NCBI RefSeq assembly: GCF_000183545.2
Contig: NZ_JH976535.1
Location: 1,675,837 to 1,739,836 of the forward strand
Reading direction: 5' to 3'
DNA from: Thermaerobacter subterraneus DSM 13965
Lineage (GTDB): Bacteria > Bacillota > Sulfobacillia > Thermaerobacterales > Thermaerobacteraceae
Length of the DNA stretch: 64,000 nt
Each line of letters opens with the position of its first letter. Position 1 is the stretch's first letter. Both the position numbers and the translations under genes were made by a program. A model generated the notes under the pieces. The model searched no databases, had not been told where the DNA came from, and saw only the letters and a program-made list of their open reading frames with translations. Below, piece by piece: positions 19,625-28,425 of the stretch.

Positions 19625-19894
19625 TCACACGCGAAAAAACAGCCCCACGATGGTGCCGAAGAGCGTCACCCACGTGCCCAGGATGGCCAGAAGAACAACG
19701 CGGTTGTCACGGCGGTAGATCTCCAGGCTGCGGGACATCTTATCGAGCTCCTGCCGCGTGTCCTGGCGAAGATCCTTCATGTCCTGCCGGAGGTCTTTGA
19801 CCTGGGCACTCAGGTCCTCGAGCCTCTGCAGGATGAGCCAGGACTCCGACGGCGGCCCGGGATCCCGGGTGGCCGCGACCTCTGTCACCGCCAT
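19625..19894 (-). CDS. Small coiled-coil protein with a C-terminal membrane anchor
   Basis: 89 aa. About residues 20-55 form a charged heptad-like helix (LEDLSAQVKDLRQDMKDLRQ and onward) and the last 25 residues a hydrophobic helix (VVLLAILGTWVTLFGTIVGL) ending FFRV. The overall shape recalls haemolysin XhlA-like or DUF1640-type small membrane proteins, but I make no firm family call. An AGGGGGTGAT motif overlaps the ATG; a GTG two codons further in fits this site better, so the true start may be 19888. Likely oligomeric at the inner membrane. Confidence 0.6.
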   Translation of the reverse strand: MAVTEVAATRDPGPPSESWLILQRLEDLSAQVKDLRQDMKDLRQDTRQELDKMSRSLEIYRRDNRVVLLAILGTWVTLFGTIVGLFFRV

Positions 19895-20159
19895 CACCCC
19901 CTACGGTGAACAGGAAAAGAGAGGAACCGGGCGAAAAGGCCTACGCCTAGGGTAACACATCAGCCAGTTTATGGCAATCGCGACCTGTGACCCCGTGTCC
20001 CCAGCTCGGTACCGCCTCCGGCCCCATGCGATCCCTGTTCAACAGGGAACATGTCCTTCGGTGATCCCGCCGTGGGTCAATGCCGCTTGCGGAGCGGGCA
20101 ATCACGACTCCGTTCCGGCCCGCTGCAGCGCGAGGCTACGGTGCTCCCAGGCCCGCGGG

Positions 20160-21377
20160 CTAGCCGGTAGCCATCCCCCGCTCCAGCTCCTCATCCCCCA
20201 GCAGGTACCGCAGCGTCACCGCCAAGAGCGCCCGGCCCGCCACCAGCATGGCCCGCTCGTCGATGTCAAAGCGCGGGTGATGGTGGGGGTACGACGCCCC
20301 CACCTCCGGGTTGCCTGCCCCGGTGAAGAAGAAGCAGCCCGGCACCTTCTGCAGGTAGTAGGCGAAGTCCTCGCCGCCCATCACCGGCGCCACCCGCTCC
20401 ACCGCCTCCGCGCCGGCGTAGCGCCCGATGGCCTCGGCGGCGAAGGCCGTCATGTCCTCGTGGTTGAACAGGGCCGGGTAGCCCCGCTCGTAGCGGAACC
20501 GGTAACCGGCCCCGTGGGCCTCGCAGGTTCCCCGCACCAGCCGCTCCAGGAGGACCTCCATCCGGTCCCGCACCGCCGGGCTCAGGGTCCGGACGGTGCC
20601 GGTCAGGGTGGCCGTCTCGGGGATCACGTTGAAGGCCGTGCCGGCGTGCAGCGTCCCCACCGACACCACCGCCGGCTCCAGGGGGTCGACCATCCGTCCC
20701 ACCACCTGCTGCAGCTGGGTGACCACCTGGGCCGCCACCAGGATGGGGTCGACCCCCTGGTGGGGGGCGGCGGCGTGGCAGCCCTGCCCCAGGATCTCGA
20801 TCTCGAACCGGTCGGCGGCGGCCATGGCGTAACCCGGGCAGTAGCCGACCCGCCCCACGGGCAGCGGGGTCCAGAGGTGGGTGCCGAAGATCACGTCGAC
20901 CCCGTCCAGGCACCCGTCCTCGATCATGGGCTTGGCGCCGCCCGGCGCCACCTCCTCGGCGAACTGGTGGATCAGCACCACGCGGCCCCGGAGGCGGTGG
21001 CGCTCTTCCATCAAGACCCGTCCCACCGCCAGCAGGGTCGCCGTATGGGCGTCGTGACCGCAGGCATGCATGACCCCAGGAACCTGGGAGCGGTAGGGCA
21101 CGTCCTTCTCGTCCTGGATGGGCAGGGCATCGAAGTCGGCCCGCAAGGCCACCGCCGGGCCCGGCCGGGCGCCCTCGACCACCCCCACCACCCCCCGCCC
21201 GCCGACGCCGGTGCGGGCGGGGATGCCCGCCTCCTTCAGCCGTTCGGCGATGAAGCGCGGCGTCTCCACCTCCTGGAAGGACAGCTCGGGATGCTGATGG
21301 AGATGGCGCCACCAGGCCACCATAGTGCCGAACAGGGCCTTAAGGCGCGGGCCCCACGGGGCGGGCAACTCCGCCAC
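20160..21377 (-). CDS. M20D family amidohydrolase (N-acyl-L-amino acid / hippurate hydrolase-like)
   Basis: 405 aa from a GTG at 21377 with AAGGAGGG upstream; the frame stays open further upstream but has no better start. Starts WWRHLHQHPELSFQEVETP, then metal and catalytic motifs PGVMHACGHDAHTATLL, QFAEEVAPGGAKPMIEDG and GGEDFAYYLQKVPGCFFFTG. This is the IAA-amino-acid/N-acyl-amino-acid hydrolase group, dinuclear metal peptidases that cleave amide conjugates of amino acids. The dimerisation lid domain lies at about residues 180-300. No operon partner. Confidence 0.92.
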   Translation of the reverse strand: MAELPAPWGPRLKALFGTMVAWWRHLHQHPELSFQEVETPRFIAERLKEAGIPARTGVGGRGVVGVVEGARPGPAVALRADFDALPIQDEKDVPYRSQVPGVMHACGHDAHTATLLAVGRVLMEERHRLRGRVVLIHQFAEEVAPGGAKPMIEDGCLDGVDVIFGTHLWTPLPVGRVGYCPGYAMAAADRFEIEILGQGCHAAAPHQGVDPILVAAQVVTQLQQVVGRMVDPLEPAVVSVGTLHAGTAFNVIPETATLTGTVRTLSPAVRDRMEVLLERLVRGTCEAHGAGYRFRYERGYPALFNHEDMTAFAAEAIGRYAGAEAVERVAPVMGGEDFAYYLQKVPGCFFFTGAGNPEVGASYPHHHPRFDIDERAMLVAGRALLAVTLRYLLGDEELERGMATG

Positions 21378-21480
21378 GGTACTCCCTCCTTGGACGGGGT
21401 GAGCGGCACGGCCTGGGGGGCCGCGCCCCGCCGGTGAGGCGTGCCGGCCCGGCCCCGGCGCAGCCCGCAACGAGGCGGCC

Positions 21481-21540
21481 CGGCCCACGGCGTTGCGGCA
21501 CGGCCCACGGCGTGGCGGTACGGCCCACCGCCTGGCGGCA
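21481..21540 (+). repeat. Three 20-bp tandem repeats upstream of the M20 hydrolase
   Basis: Exact 20-bp spacing at 21481, 21501 and 21521, consensus CGGCCCACGGCGTGGCGGTA with a few changes per copy. They lie in a 509-bp divergent gap (21378-21886) between the M20 gene and the YkvI-like gene. The remaining sequence there is GC-rich with several GCGG/CCGC dyads but no clear promoter. Frames through it are open only because of composition. Confidence 0.55.
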
Positions 21541-21886
21541 TCCTCGAGGCATGGCGCCGGCGGCCGTGGCAGGCCGCACTCCCCACCCTCTGAACGGCTG
21601 GCCCCGGTCCAGCCGGGGATATGGCGCAGCTGGCGCCAGGCCGCCGGGGACCATGCGGGCGCCGTGGCGGTACCCGAATGGGCCGCCCCGGGTTGCAGTG
21701 CCGGGCCCGTCAAACGCTTGGCCGTGCTTGGCTCGTGGGCTGCCGGGCCCGGACGGGCACCCTTCCCGTGCGGTGGCCCATGCCGCCTCCGGCCCGTGCG
21801 CCCGTGCCATCACGGTCTCGGAGCTCTGATTTCACCGCCGGCGGGCGATCATCCTGGTGGGACAGTGCAGGTTGGGGGGCGGGTCC

Positions 21887-23788
21887 ATGGTGGGGAAGGT
21901 CCAGCAGCGGGGCGAAGCCGGTTCGGCCGGACGAACGCGGCCGGCTGCGGCCCTGGGCCCCTGGCGGGTGGCGGCGACCTACATCGGCACCGTGGTGGGC
22001 GCCGGGTTTGCCTCGGGCCAGGAGATCCTGCGCTTCTTTACCGCGTTCGATGGCTGGGGCACCCTGGGCCTGCTGGGCGTGACGGCCCTGCTGGCGGCCT
22101 TCGGCGTGGCCGTGATGCGGCTGGGGGCGGCGACGGGCGCCGAATCGCACCGGGAGCTGGTCCGGGCCGTGGGCGGGCGGTGGCTGGGCACCCTGGCCGA
22201 CTGGGTGATCACGGGATTCCTTTTCGCAGGCACGGCCGTGATGATCGCCGGTTCCAGCGCCATCTTCCGGGAGCAGCTGGGCTGGCCGGGCGGGCTGGGC
22301 GGGCTGGTGATGGCCACTGCCGCCACGGTCACCGTGCTCTTCCGGCTGCGCGGGGTGACGGCCGTCACCTCCCTGGTGGCGCCGGTCCTGGTGGTGGGCG
22401 CCCTGGGCGTCAGCGCCGGGGTGCTCTGGCGCGAGGGCTGGCCCGCCACCCCGCCGGGCGGCACCGGCGTGGCCGGCGCGGCGCCCTTCTGGCCCCTGGC
22501 CGCGCTGCTCTACACCAGCTTCAACCTGGTGCTGGCCCTGCCGGTACTGGCACCCCTGGGCGCGGAGGTGCAGCGGCCCGCCACCCTCAATGCCGGCGGG
22601 CTTTTGGGTGGCGCCGGCCTGGGGCTGGCCGCCCTGGCCCTGCACCTGGCCGTGTGGGCCGGCTTGCCCGCCACCGCCCGGTTCGAGGTGCCCATGCTGG
22701 TGCTGGCCCGCGGCTTCGGTCCGGTGCTGGGGTTGGTCTACGCAGCGATCCTGTGGCTCGAGGTGTACACCACCGCCGTGACCTCCCTCTACGGGGTGGC
22801 GGCCCGGCTGCGCTCCCCCCAGAAGGCCGGCTACGGCACGGTGGTGGTGGTGCTCGGGGCAGTGGCTTTTGCCGCCAGCTTCGTGGGGTTCGCCAACCTG
22901 GTGACGCGGGTCTACCCGCTGGTGGGGTATCTGGGGCTTCTGGTCATGGCGGCGGTGGCCTGGCGGGCGGTGCCCCTGCTGCTGACCGGCCGCCGGCCAG
23001 CGGAAGCTCAGGCCGTGCCGCGGCCCGCCCCGGTGCCCGTGCCGGCCCTCGGCCGCGCCCTGGCCCGGGCGGCTGCGGCGGCCGCCGTCCTCTGGGGCGG
23101 CGCCGGCGTGGCCGGCGGCTCCCTGGGCGGGCTGAGCGTTCCCGAACTGGGCCTGTGGCTGGCCGCCGGTACCGGCCTGGCCCTGACGGGCGCACTGGTC
23201 GACAAGCTGGGCTGGGTGGCGATCCTGACCGCCGGCGCCCGCACCACCCTGGCGGCCGGGGTGCTCGCCTTCCTCTTGGAGTTCGGCCTGGGCAGCCTGT
23301 GGCTTGCCACCACGGGCTACGCCGCCGGCACGTGGCTTCCCCGCAGCCGGCCGGCCCCCGAAGCGCCGGCTGCACCGGATCCCGGCCGGCTCCCCGCTCC
23401 GGATGCTGGCCCCCACCCCGTCTCGCCGGGCGTCACGGCTGGCAGCCCGACCCAGGAGGCCGGGCTGCCGCCCGGCACCAGTTTCCCCGGCCACTGGCCG
23501 GGTGCCTGGTGGGTCGAACCTTCGCCGCCCGCCGCCGGCGGGCTCTCCTCGGGCCACGGGAACACCGGCGGTGCTGTAAGGAGCGGCAACGGGTCCAGGA
23601 GCGCAGGTGCCGCCGGCCCTGGGACCGGCATGCCGGATCCTCCCGCCTGGGCAGGCGACCTGCTGGCCCACGCCGGCCTGACCTGGCCCGCGGCGCTGGC
23701 GGCCGTGATGGCCGGCACCGCCGCCCCGGCGGTGCTGGCGGCCCTGACCCGCCGGCGCCGCGGAGGCGGCCCCCCGGCCGCTTCCTGA
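21887..23788 (+). CDS. YkvI family membrane carrier with a C-terminal extension
   Basis: 633 aa; ATG 21887 chosen for its GGGGGGC site. The N-terminal 340 residues form a multi-helix carrier with the family opening RVAATYIGTVVGAGFASGQE and FTAFDGWGTLGLLGVTALLA, like Bacillus YkvI, a relative of the APC/BCCT-type fold whose substrate is unknown. Beyond about residue 350 come further hydrophobic helices (GGLSVPELGLWLAAGTGLAL and onward), a Pro/Gly/Ser-rich stretch of about 120 residues and one last helix near the C-terminus. The family is normally about 350 aa, so the second half is unexplained. Confidence 0.8.
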   Translation: MVGKVQQRGEAGSAGRTRPAAALGPWRVAATYIGTVVGAGFASGQEILRFFTAFDGWGTLGLLGVTALLAAFGVAVMRLGAATGAESHRELVRAVGGRWLGTLADWVITGFLFAGTAVMIAGSSAIFREQLGWPGGLGGLVMATAATVTVLFRLRGVTAVTSLVAPVLVVGALGVSAGVLWREGWPATPPGGTGVAGAAPFWPLAALLYTSFNLVLALPVLAPLGAEVQRPATLNAGGLLGGAGLGLAALALHLAVWAGLPATARFEVPMLVLARGFGPVLGLVYAAILWLEVYTTAVTSLYGVAARLRSPQKAGYGTVVVVLGAVAFAASFVGFANLVTRVYPLVGYLGLLVMAAVAWRAVPLLLTGRRPAEAQAVPRPAPVPVPALGRALARAAAAAAVLWGGAGVAGGSLGGLSVPELGLWLAAGTGLALTGALVDKLGWVAILTAGARTTLAAGVLAFLLEFGLGSLWLATTGYAAGTWLPRSRPAPEAPAAPDPGRLPAPDAGPHPVSPGVTAGSPTQEAGLPPGTSFPGHWPGAWWVEPSPPAAGGLSSGHGNTGGAVRSGNGSRSAGAAGPGTGMPDPPAWAGDLLAHAGLTWPAALAAVMAGTAAPAVLAALTRRRRGGGPPAAS

Positions 23789-23917
23789 GCGGCCCGCCGG
23801 CCGCTTCCTGAGCGGCCTGTCGCCCCCGGCTCCCGAGCACGCGCCGCCGGCCCGTAAGCCGGCCGCCGGCCCGTACGCCGGCTCCGGCCTGTGCTCCGGC
23901 CCCCGGCTCGTGAGCCG
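23776..23917. repeat. Tandem hairpin repeats after the YkvI-like gene
   Basis: Two identical 19-bp copies of GGCCGCTTCCTGAGCGGCC (23776-23794 and 23799-23817) each form a GGCCGCT/AGCGGCC hairpin; the first overlaps the stop codon. Then about four 18-19 bp copies of GCCGCCGGCCCGTACGCCG type follow (from 23843, 23862, 23881, 23899), most able to fold on CCGGC/GCCGG. The pair right at the stop may act as a terminator for the plus-strand gene, although no U-tract is present. Confidence 0.55.
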
Positions 23918-24051
23918 CCAACTGCTCCGCTGGTAAGCAGATCCAGCGAGTCCAGCGTGACCTTGGGCCGGCGCGGAGCGTCCCGGCGCCGGGCGCCCTG
24001 GCGCGGACGGTCCGGCCCCGCCGGCGGTCCTTCCGTCCTGTTTCCGTCCTT

Positions 24052-24945
24052 TCAGTCGTCCTCGACCCGGATGCTGAAGTCGGCCGCGTCCGCCGTCTCC
24101 GGGTCGCGCCCCGCCCGGACGCCCCGGTCCAGGGCGTCGATGGCCGCCACCTCTTCCGGCGCCAGCCGGAAGTCGAAGATGTCGATGTTCTCCCGGATGC
24201 GCTCCGGCCGCACCGACTTCGGGATCGCCGCAATGCCGTGTTCCAGGTGCCAGCGCAGCACCACCTGGGCCGGCGTCTTGCCGTACTTGCGGGCCAGGCC
24301 GGCGACCACGGGATGATCCAGCACGTCGCCCCCGCCGCCCTCACCCCTTCGCCGCAGGACGCCGCCGATGGGCGACCACGCCTGGGTGACGATGCCCAGC
24401 CGGTCGTGAAACCGGCGCAGTTCCACCTGGGTGAAGAAGGGATGCAGCTCCACCTGGTTCACCGCCGGGACCACGCCCGTGCGGGCGATCAGCTCCTCCA
24501 GGTGCCGGGGGCCGAAGTTGCTCACCCCGATGGCCCGCACCCGCCCCTCCTCCAGCAGGCGGATGGCCGCGCGGTAAGCGGCGACCGTGTCATCGAACCG
24601 CATGGGCACCGGCCAGTGCAAGAGGTACAGGTCGACGTGGTCCACTCCCAGCCTGCGCAGGCTGGCTTCAAAGGCCCGCAGGGCCGAGTCGTAGCCGTAG
24701 TCGGCGATCCACAGCTTGGTGGTGAGGAAGATGGCGGACCGGTCGATTCCGCTGCGACGGATCCCCTCGCCGACCTGCCGCTCGTTGTTGTAGGCGGCCG
24801 CGGTATCGATCAGCCGGTAGCCGCAGGCGACGGCCGCCGCGACTGCGGCAGCCGCCTGGTCAGGTGGCGTGAGGTAGACGCCGAGCCCCAAGAGCGGCAT
24901 GGTGACGCCGTTGTTCAGCGTGATGACGGGCGTTGCAGTGGTCAC
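24052..24945 (-). CDS. Aldo/keto reductase
   Basis: 297 aa TIM-barrel NADPH-dependent oxidoreductase. The catalytic tetrad is visible: Asp in YRLIDTAAAYNNE, Tyr in the same block, Lys in IFLTTKLWI and His in LYLLHWPVP. NADP contacts lie in IGVSNFGPRHLEELI and the C-terminal IPKSVRPERIRENIDIFDF. Closest to the AKR5-like 2,5-diketo-D-gluconate reductase/glyoxal-aldehyde group. It begins 21 bp after the C26 hydrolase gene, so it is the last gene of the leftward 32-24 kb operon and probably reduces a carbonyl product of that pathway. Confidence 0.92.
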   Translation of the reverse strand: MTTATPVITLNNGVTMPLLGLGVYLTPPDQAAAAVAAAVACGYRLIDTAAAYNNERQVGEGIRRSGIDRSAIFLTTKLWIADYGYDSALRAFEASLRRLGVDHVDLYLLHWPVPMRFDDTVAAYRAAIRLLEEGRVRAIGVSNFGPRHLEELIARTGVVPAVNQVELHPFFTQVELRRFHDRLGIVTQAWSPIGGVLRRRGEGGGGDVLDHPVVAGLARKYGKTPAQVVLRWHLEHGIAAIPKSVRPERIRENIDIFDFRLAPEEVAAIDALDRGVRAGRDPETADAADFSIRVEDD

Positions 24946-24966
24946 GAATCCGCTCCCTTTCCTTGG

Positions 24967-25938
24967 TCACCGCATCAAAGGATCACAGCCATGGACGGCC
25001 GCGGGCCCCGGCTCGACCTTCACCGCGGCCCCCGCCGGGGCCGCCCCAGGCGGCGCGGAACCGCCCGCGCCCGCATCCGCGCCCGCACCGGCCCCCTCGC
25101 CCGCCGCTGCTGCGGTGACGGCCGCCGGGGTGACCGTCCGGCCGGCGCGGCCTTGCCGGTAGACCCAGGCCGCCTCGACGAGCCCGGTGAAGATCCCCGC
25201 CAGGGCCGGTTCGTCCCGCCACAGCAGCTCGGGGTGGAACTGGACACCCAGGATGAAGGCCTCCCCTTCGCCCTCCACGGCCTCCACCACCCCGTCCTGG
25301 GCCCGGCCGCTGACCCGCAGCCCCCGGCCGGGCTGGCGCACCGCCGCCACGTGGAAGCTGTTGACGTGCACCCGGGTGCGGCCCCCCAGGCAGGCGGCGA
25401 GCCGGGAGCCGGGTTCGACCCAAAGGCCGTGACCTCGCCCGGCGCCCGGTTCCACCTGCAGGTGGGACCCCGGCGGGTGGACCCGGCGCGTCAGGGTCCC
25501 GCCCAGGAGCTCGTTGAGCGTCTGCATGCCGCGGCAGATGGCCAGCACGGGCATGGCCCGCCCCAGGGCACCCCGGAGCCAGACCACATCGGAATCATAG
25601 CGGTAGGGGGCCTGCTCGCGCAGCCCCGGCAGCGCCCGCAGCCCGGCAGGAAGGTACGGATAATTCCCGGGCACCACCAGGGCGTCGATGGACTCCAGCC
25701 AGGGGTCCACCGCCTCGCCCGGCCGCGCCACCGGCAGGATCACCGGGAGGCCGCCCGCGGCGGCCACGGCCTCCACGTACGTCATGGGCAGGACGGCCAC
25801 CAGCCGCGGGGGCGGCTCCCCGGTCCCGCAGGGACCGTGCCCCCCTGCGCCAGGTCCCGAAGGCAGCATGCCCCCGCCGGAACGGGCGGGGGCCATGAAG
25901 TCCACCGAGGCCGCGATGCCGATGACGGGCCTCGCCAT
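24967..25938 (-). CDS. Peptidase C26 / gamma-glutamyl-GABA hydrolase-like class I amidotransferase
   Basis: 323 aa. The nucleophile Cys is in LAICRGMQTLNELLGG, the His in ILGVQFHPELLWRDEPA, and the opening MARPVIGIAASVDF and DALVVPGNYPYLPAGL match PuuD-like hydrolases that split gamma-glutamyl amides. A Gly-rich loop of 25 residues at 17-42 and an Ala/Gly tail of about 55 residues are additions. Located between an ABC permease gene and an aldo/keto reductase on one strand, so it may act on the imported compound. The substrate is not predictable. Confidence 0.88.
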   Translation of the reverse strand: MARPVIGIAASVDFMAPARSGGGMLPSGPGAGGHGPCGTGEPPPRLVAVLPMTYVEAVAAAGGLPVILPVARPGEAVDPWLESIDALVVPGNYPYLPAGLRALPGLREQAPYRYDSDVVWLRGALGRAMPVLAICRGMQTLNELLGGTLTRRVHPPGSHLQVEPGAGRGHGLWVEPGSRLAACLGGRTRVHVNSFHVAAVRQPGRGLRVSGRAQDGVVEAVEGEGEAFILGVQFHPELLWRDEPALAGIFTGLVEAAWVYRQGRAGRTVTPAAVTAAAAGEGAGAGADAGAGGSAPPGAAPAGAAVKVEPGPAAVHGCDPLMR

Positions 25939-26040
25939 GGCTGCATCATCTCCCAGGATGACCGGTCCGCCTCACCCTGCGGACGGGACGGCCGGACGGC
26001 GCCACCCTGCGGATGGGCCGCCCGGCCTCACAGCCCGGCC

Positions 26041-27108
26041 TTACACCCGCAGCCGCGGGTCCAAGAGCTCCCTGAGCCCGTCGCCCAGGGTGTTGATCGC
26101 CAGCACCAGCACCAGCACCGCCAGCCCCGGCAGGGTCGACACCCACCAGGCGGTGCTCAGGTAGTCCCGGCCCTCGGCCACCATGGACCCCCAGGCCGGT
26201 ACGTCGGGCGGCACCCCGATGCCCAGGAAGCTCAGGGACGCCTCCATCAGGATCATGTGCCCGGCCCGCAGGGTGGCCACCACCAGCAGGGCGTGCAGGA
26301 TGTTGGGCAGGATCTCCCGCGCCAGGATGCCGGCGTGGCTGCGGCCGATGGCCCGGGCCGCCTCCACGTAGGGTTTCGCCTTCTCCGCCAGGACCTGGCC
26401 CCGGGCCACGCGGTAGAACTCCACCCAGGCCTTGAAGGTCAGGGCCAGGATCAGGTTGCCGATGCCCGGTCCCAGGATGCCCATCATCAGGATGGTGAAG
26501 AGCAGGTACGGGAAGGCCATCAAGAGGTCGGCCGCCCGGGAGAGCACCTGGTCCACCAGGCCTCCCGCGTAGCCCGCCACGGCCCCCAGCACCGAACCCA
26601 CCACCCCCGCCACGGTCACCGCCGTGGCACCGACCAGCAAGGACACCCGGGCACCGTAGAGCAGCCGGGTGAGAAGGTCGCGCCCCACCCGGTCGGTGCC
26701 CAGGAGGTGCTCGGGGTGGCCTCCCGGCAGGAAGGCCGGCGGGGCCAGGCGGGCGCTCAAGGTGAAGTCGTCGGGGTCGTAGGGCGCCAGCCACGGGGCG
26801 GCCACCGCCACCAGGACGAACAGGGCCACCACCGCCAGGCCCGCGGCCACCTGCGGGTGGCGCAATGCCCGTCGCCAGGGGTCCGCGGTGCCGGGCAGGG
26901 GAGCGGCTGCGGCACCAGCGTCGAGGCCCGGCGCCCCTTCCCCTGCCCCTCGCCCCGTCCCCGGGCCGGCCCCGGGATCGAGCCCGGGCCCGAGGCCCGG
27001 CCGGGCGGGCGACCCGGGCGCAGCGCGACCGGGAACGCCCTCGGGCTCCCGGGCCGCCGCCGGTTCGACCCACCGCAGTGCGGGCCGCCTTTTCCACGCA
27101 CCGTGCAT
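26041..27108 (-). CDS. Oligopeptide/nickel-type ABC transporter permease, DppC-like
   Basis: 355 aa; ATG 27108 with AGGAGGGG upstream. An N-terminal Pro/Gly/Ala-rich stretch of 75 residues is followed by the OppC leader helix, the HLLGTDRVGRDLLTRLLYGA block diagnostic of DppC/OppC/NikC, and the EAA loop YVEAARAIGRSHAGILAREI, ending with NTLGDGLRELLDPRLRV. Forms the channel with the DppB-like protein, whose gene ends 46 bp upstream. No ATPase gene is adjacent. Confidence 0.93.
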   Translation of the reverse strand: MHGAWKRRPALRWVEPAAAREPEGVPGRAAPGSPARPGLGPGLDPGAGPGTGRGAGEGAPGLDAGAAAAPLPGTADPWRRALRHPQVAAGLAVVALFVLVAVAAPWLAPYDPDDFTLSARLAPPAFLPGGHPEHLLGTDRVGRDLLTRLLYGARVSLLVGATAVTVAGVVGSVLGAVAGYAGGLVDQVLSRAADLLMAFPYLLFTILMMGILGPGIGNLILALTFKAWVEFYRVARGQVLAEKAKPYVEAARAIGRSHAGILAREILPNILHALLVVATLRAGHMILMEASLSFLGIGVPPDVPAWGSMVAEGRDYLSTAWWVSTLPGLAVLVLVLAINTLGDGLRELLDPRLRV

Positions 27109-27154
27109 CCGCTCCCCTCCTTTGCACGCAGGCCGCCGGCCCCGCCCGGAGCGC

Positions 27155-28174
27155 CTAGGCCTCCCGGATCCGCGGGTCCAGCCAGGTGTAGGCCAGGTCG
27201 ACCAGGAGGTTCATCACCAGGAAGGTCAGGGCGTAGACCATCACCGCCCCCTGGACCACCGGGTAGTCCCGGGCGAAGATCGCCTCGACCACCAGGCGGC
27301 CCAGACCCGGCCAGCCGAACACCGTCTCCACGATCATGTTGCCGCCCAGCAGCACGCCGGCCTGCAGGCCGACCACGCTGGCGGTGGGGATCAGGGCGTT
27401 GCGCAGGGCGTGGCGCAGGACCACCCGCCCTTCGGGGAGGCCCTTGGCCCGGGCCGTGCGGACGAACTCGGCCCCCATCACCTCCAGCATGCTGGAGCGG
27501 GTGACCCGGGCCACCACCGCCGCCAGCTCGGCCCCCAGGGTGACCGCCGGCAGCACCAGGTGGGCCAGCGCCGAGCGGAAGGCCGCCAGGTTCTTGGCCA
27601 GCAGGGTGTCCACCAGCAGGAAGCCGGTGTGCCAGGGCACCGTGCCGGCATACTGGGAGGCGATGCGGCCCGAGGTGGGCAGCCATCCCGTCCCCACGGC
27701 CAGCAGCAGGATCAGCACGATGCCGAGCCAGAAGGCCGGCATGGAGATCCCCAGGGAGGCGGTGGCCATGACCGCCCGGTCGAGCCAGGAGCCGCGGCGG
27801 GTGGCGGCCAGGACCCCCAGCGCCACCCCCGCCGCCACGGCGAAGGCCAGCGCGGCCAGGGCCAGCTCCACCGTGGCCGGCAAGGTGGCCAGCAGCACCT
27901 GGCCCACGGGCTGGCGGCTGCGGATGGACTCGCCCAGGTCGCCCCGGGCCAGATCGCCCACGAACCGGGCCAGCTGGACGGGCAGGGGCTGGTCCAGGCC
28001 CAGCTGGCGGGCCAGGGCCCGGGCCTCCGCCTCGCTGGAGGTGCCCCCGCCCCGCAGCATGATGTCCACGGGATCGCCGGGCATTATCCGCAGGAGGACG
28101 AAGCTCACCAGCACGATCCCCACCGCCAGCGGCAGGGCCATCAGCACCCTGCGCAACACCCACCCGCCGCGCAT
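27155..28174 (-). CDS. Oligopeptide/nickel-type ABC transporter permease, DppB-like
   Basis: 339 aa; the ATG at 28174 was chosen because GGAGGTGACC precedes it. Begins with a membrane helix and FVLLRIMPGDPVDIML, has LGISMPAFWLGIVLILLLAV, the EAA loop FVRTARAKGLPEGRVVLRHA and the family ending LLVDLAYTWLDPRIREA. Pairs with the DppC-like subunit; together they would move the ligand captured by the lipoprotein encoded 251 bp upstream. Confidence 0.94.
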   Translation of the reverse strand: MRGGWVLRRVLMALPLAVGIVLVSFVLLRIMPGDPVDIMLRGGGTSSEAEARALARQLGLDQPLPVQLARFVGDLARGDLGESIRSRQPVGQVLLATLPATVELALAALAFAVAAGVALGVLAATRRGSWLDRAVMATASLGISMPAFWLGIVLILLLAVGTGWLPTSGRIASQYAGTVPWHTGFLLVDTLLAKNLAAFRSALAHLVLPAVTLGAELAAVVARVTRSSMLEVMGAEFVRTARAKGLPEGRVVLRHALRNALIPTASVVGLQAGVLLGGNMIVETVFGWPGLGRLVVEAIFARDYPVVQGAVMVYALTFLVMNLLVDLAYTWLDPRIREA

Positions 28175-28425
28175 CCGGTCACCTCCCCGTCCCGTCACGG
28201 CCTGCGGCCACCGCGCTCCCGGGCCACCGCGCCCGCCGGCCGCCGCCCGCCAGCCGCCCCCATCCTGGCAACGGCAACCGCCGGCCGAGACCCCGTCCTG
28301 CACCGCCCCTGGGCCCTTCCCGTGCCTGCCCCTGCACCGCCCGGGCTCGCCGGTTCTTCCCCACGCGCCCCGGGCCCGCACACGTGCCGCAGGCCAGGCC
28401 GCGGCCCGGCGCCGGCCCCCGCCCG

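Noticed and set aside
20031-20049. TCCCTGTT/AACAGGGA dyad past the M20 gene as terminator
   Set aside because: The loop is too small and no U-run follows on either strand.
25410-25425. GGTTCGA-type words suggesting tRNA T-arms
   Set aside because: They lie inside protein genes as Val-Glu-Pro codons and no acceptor or anticodon stem surrounds them.
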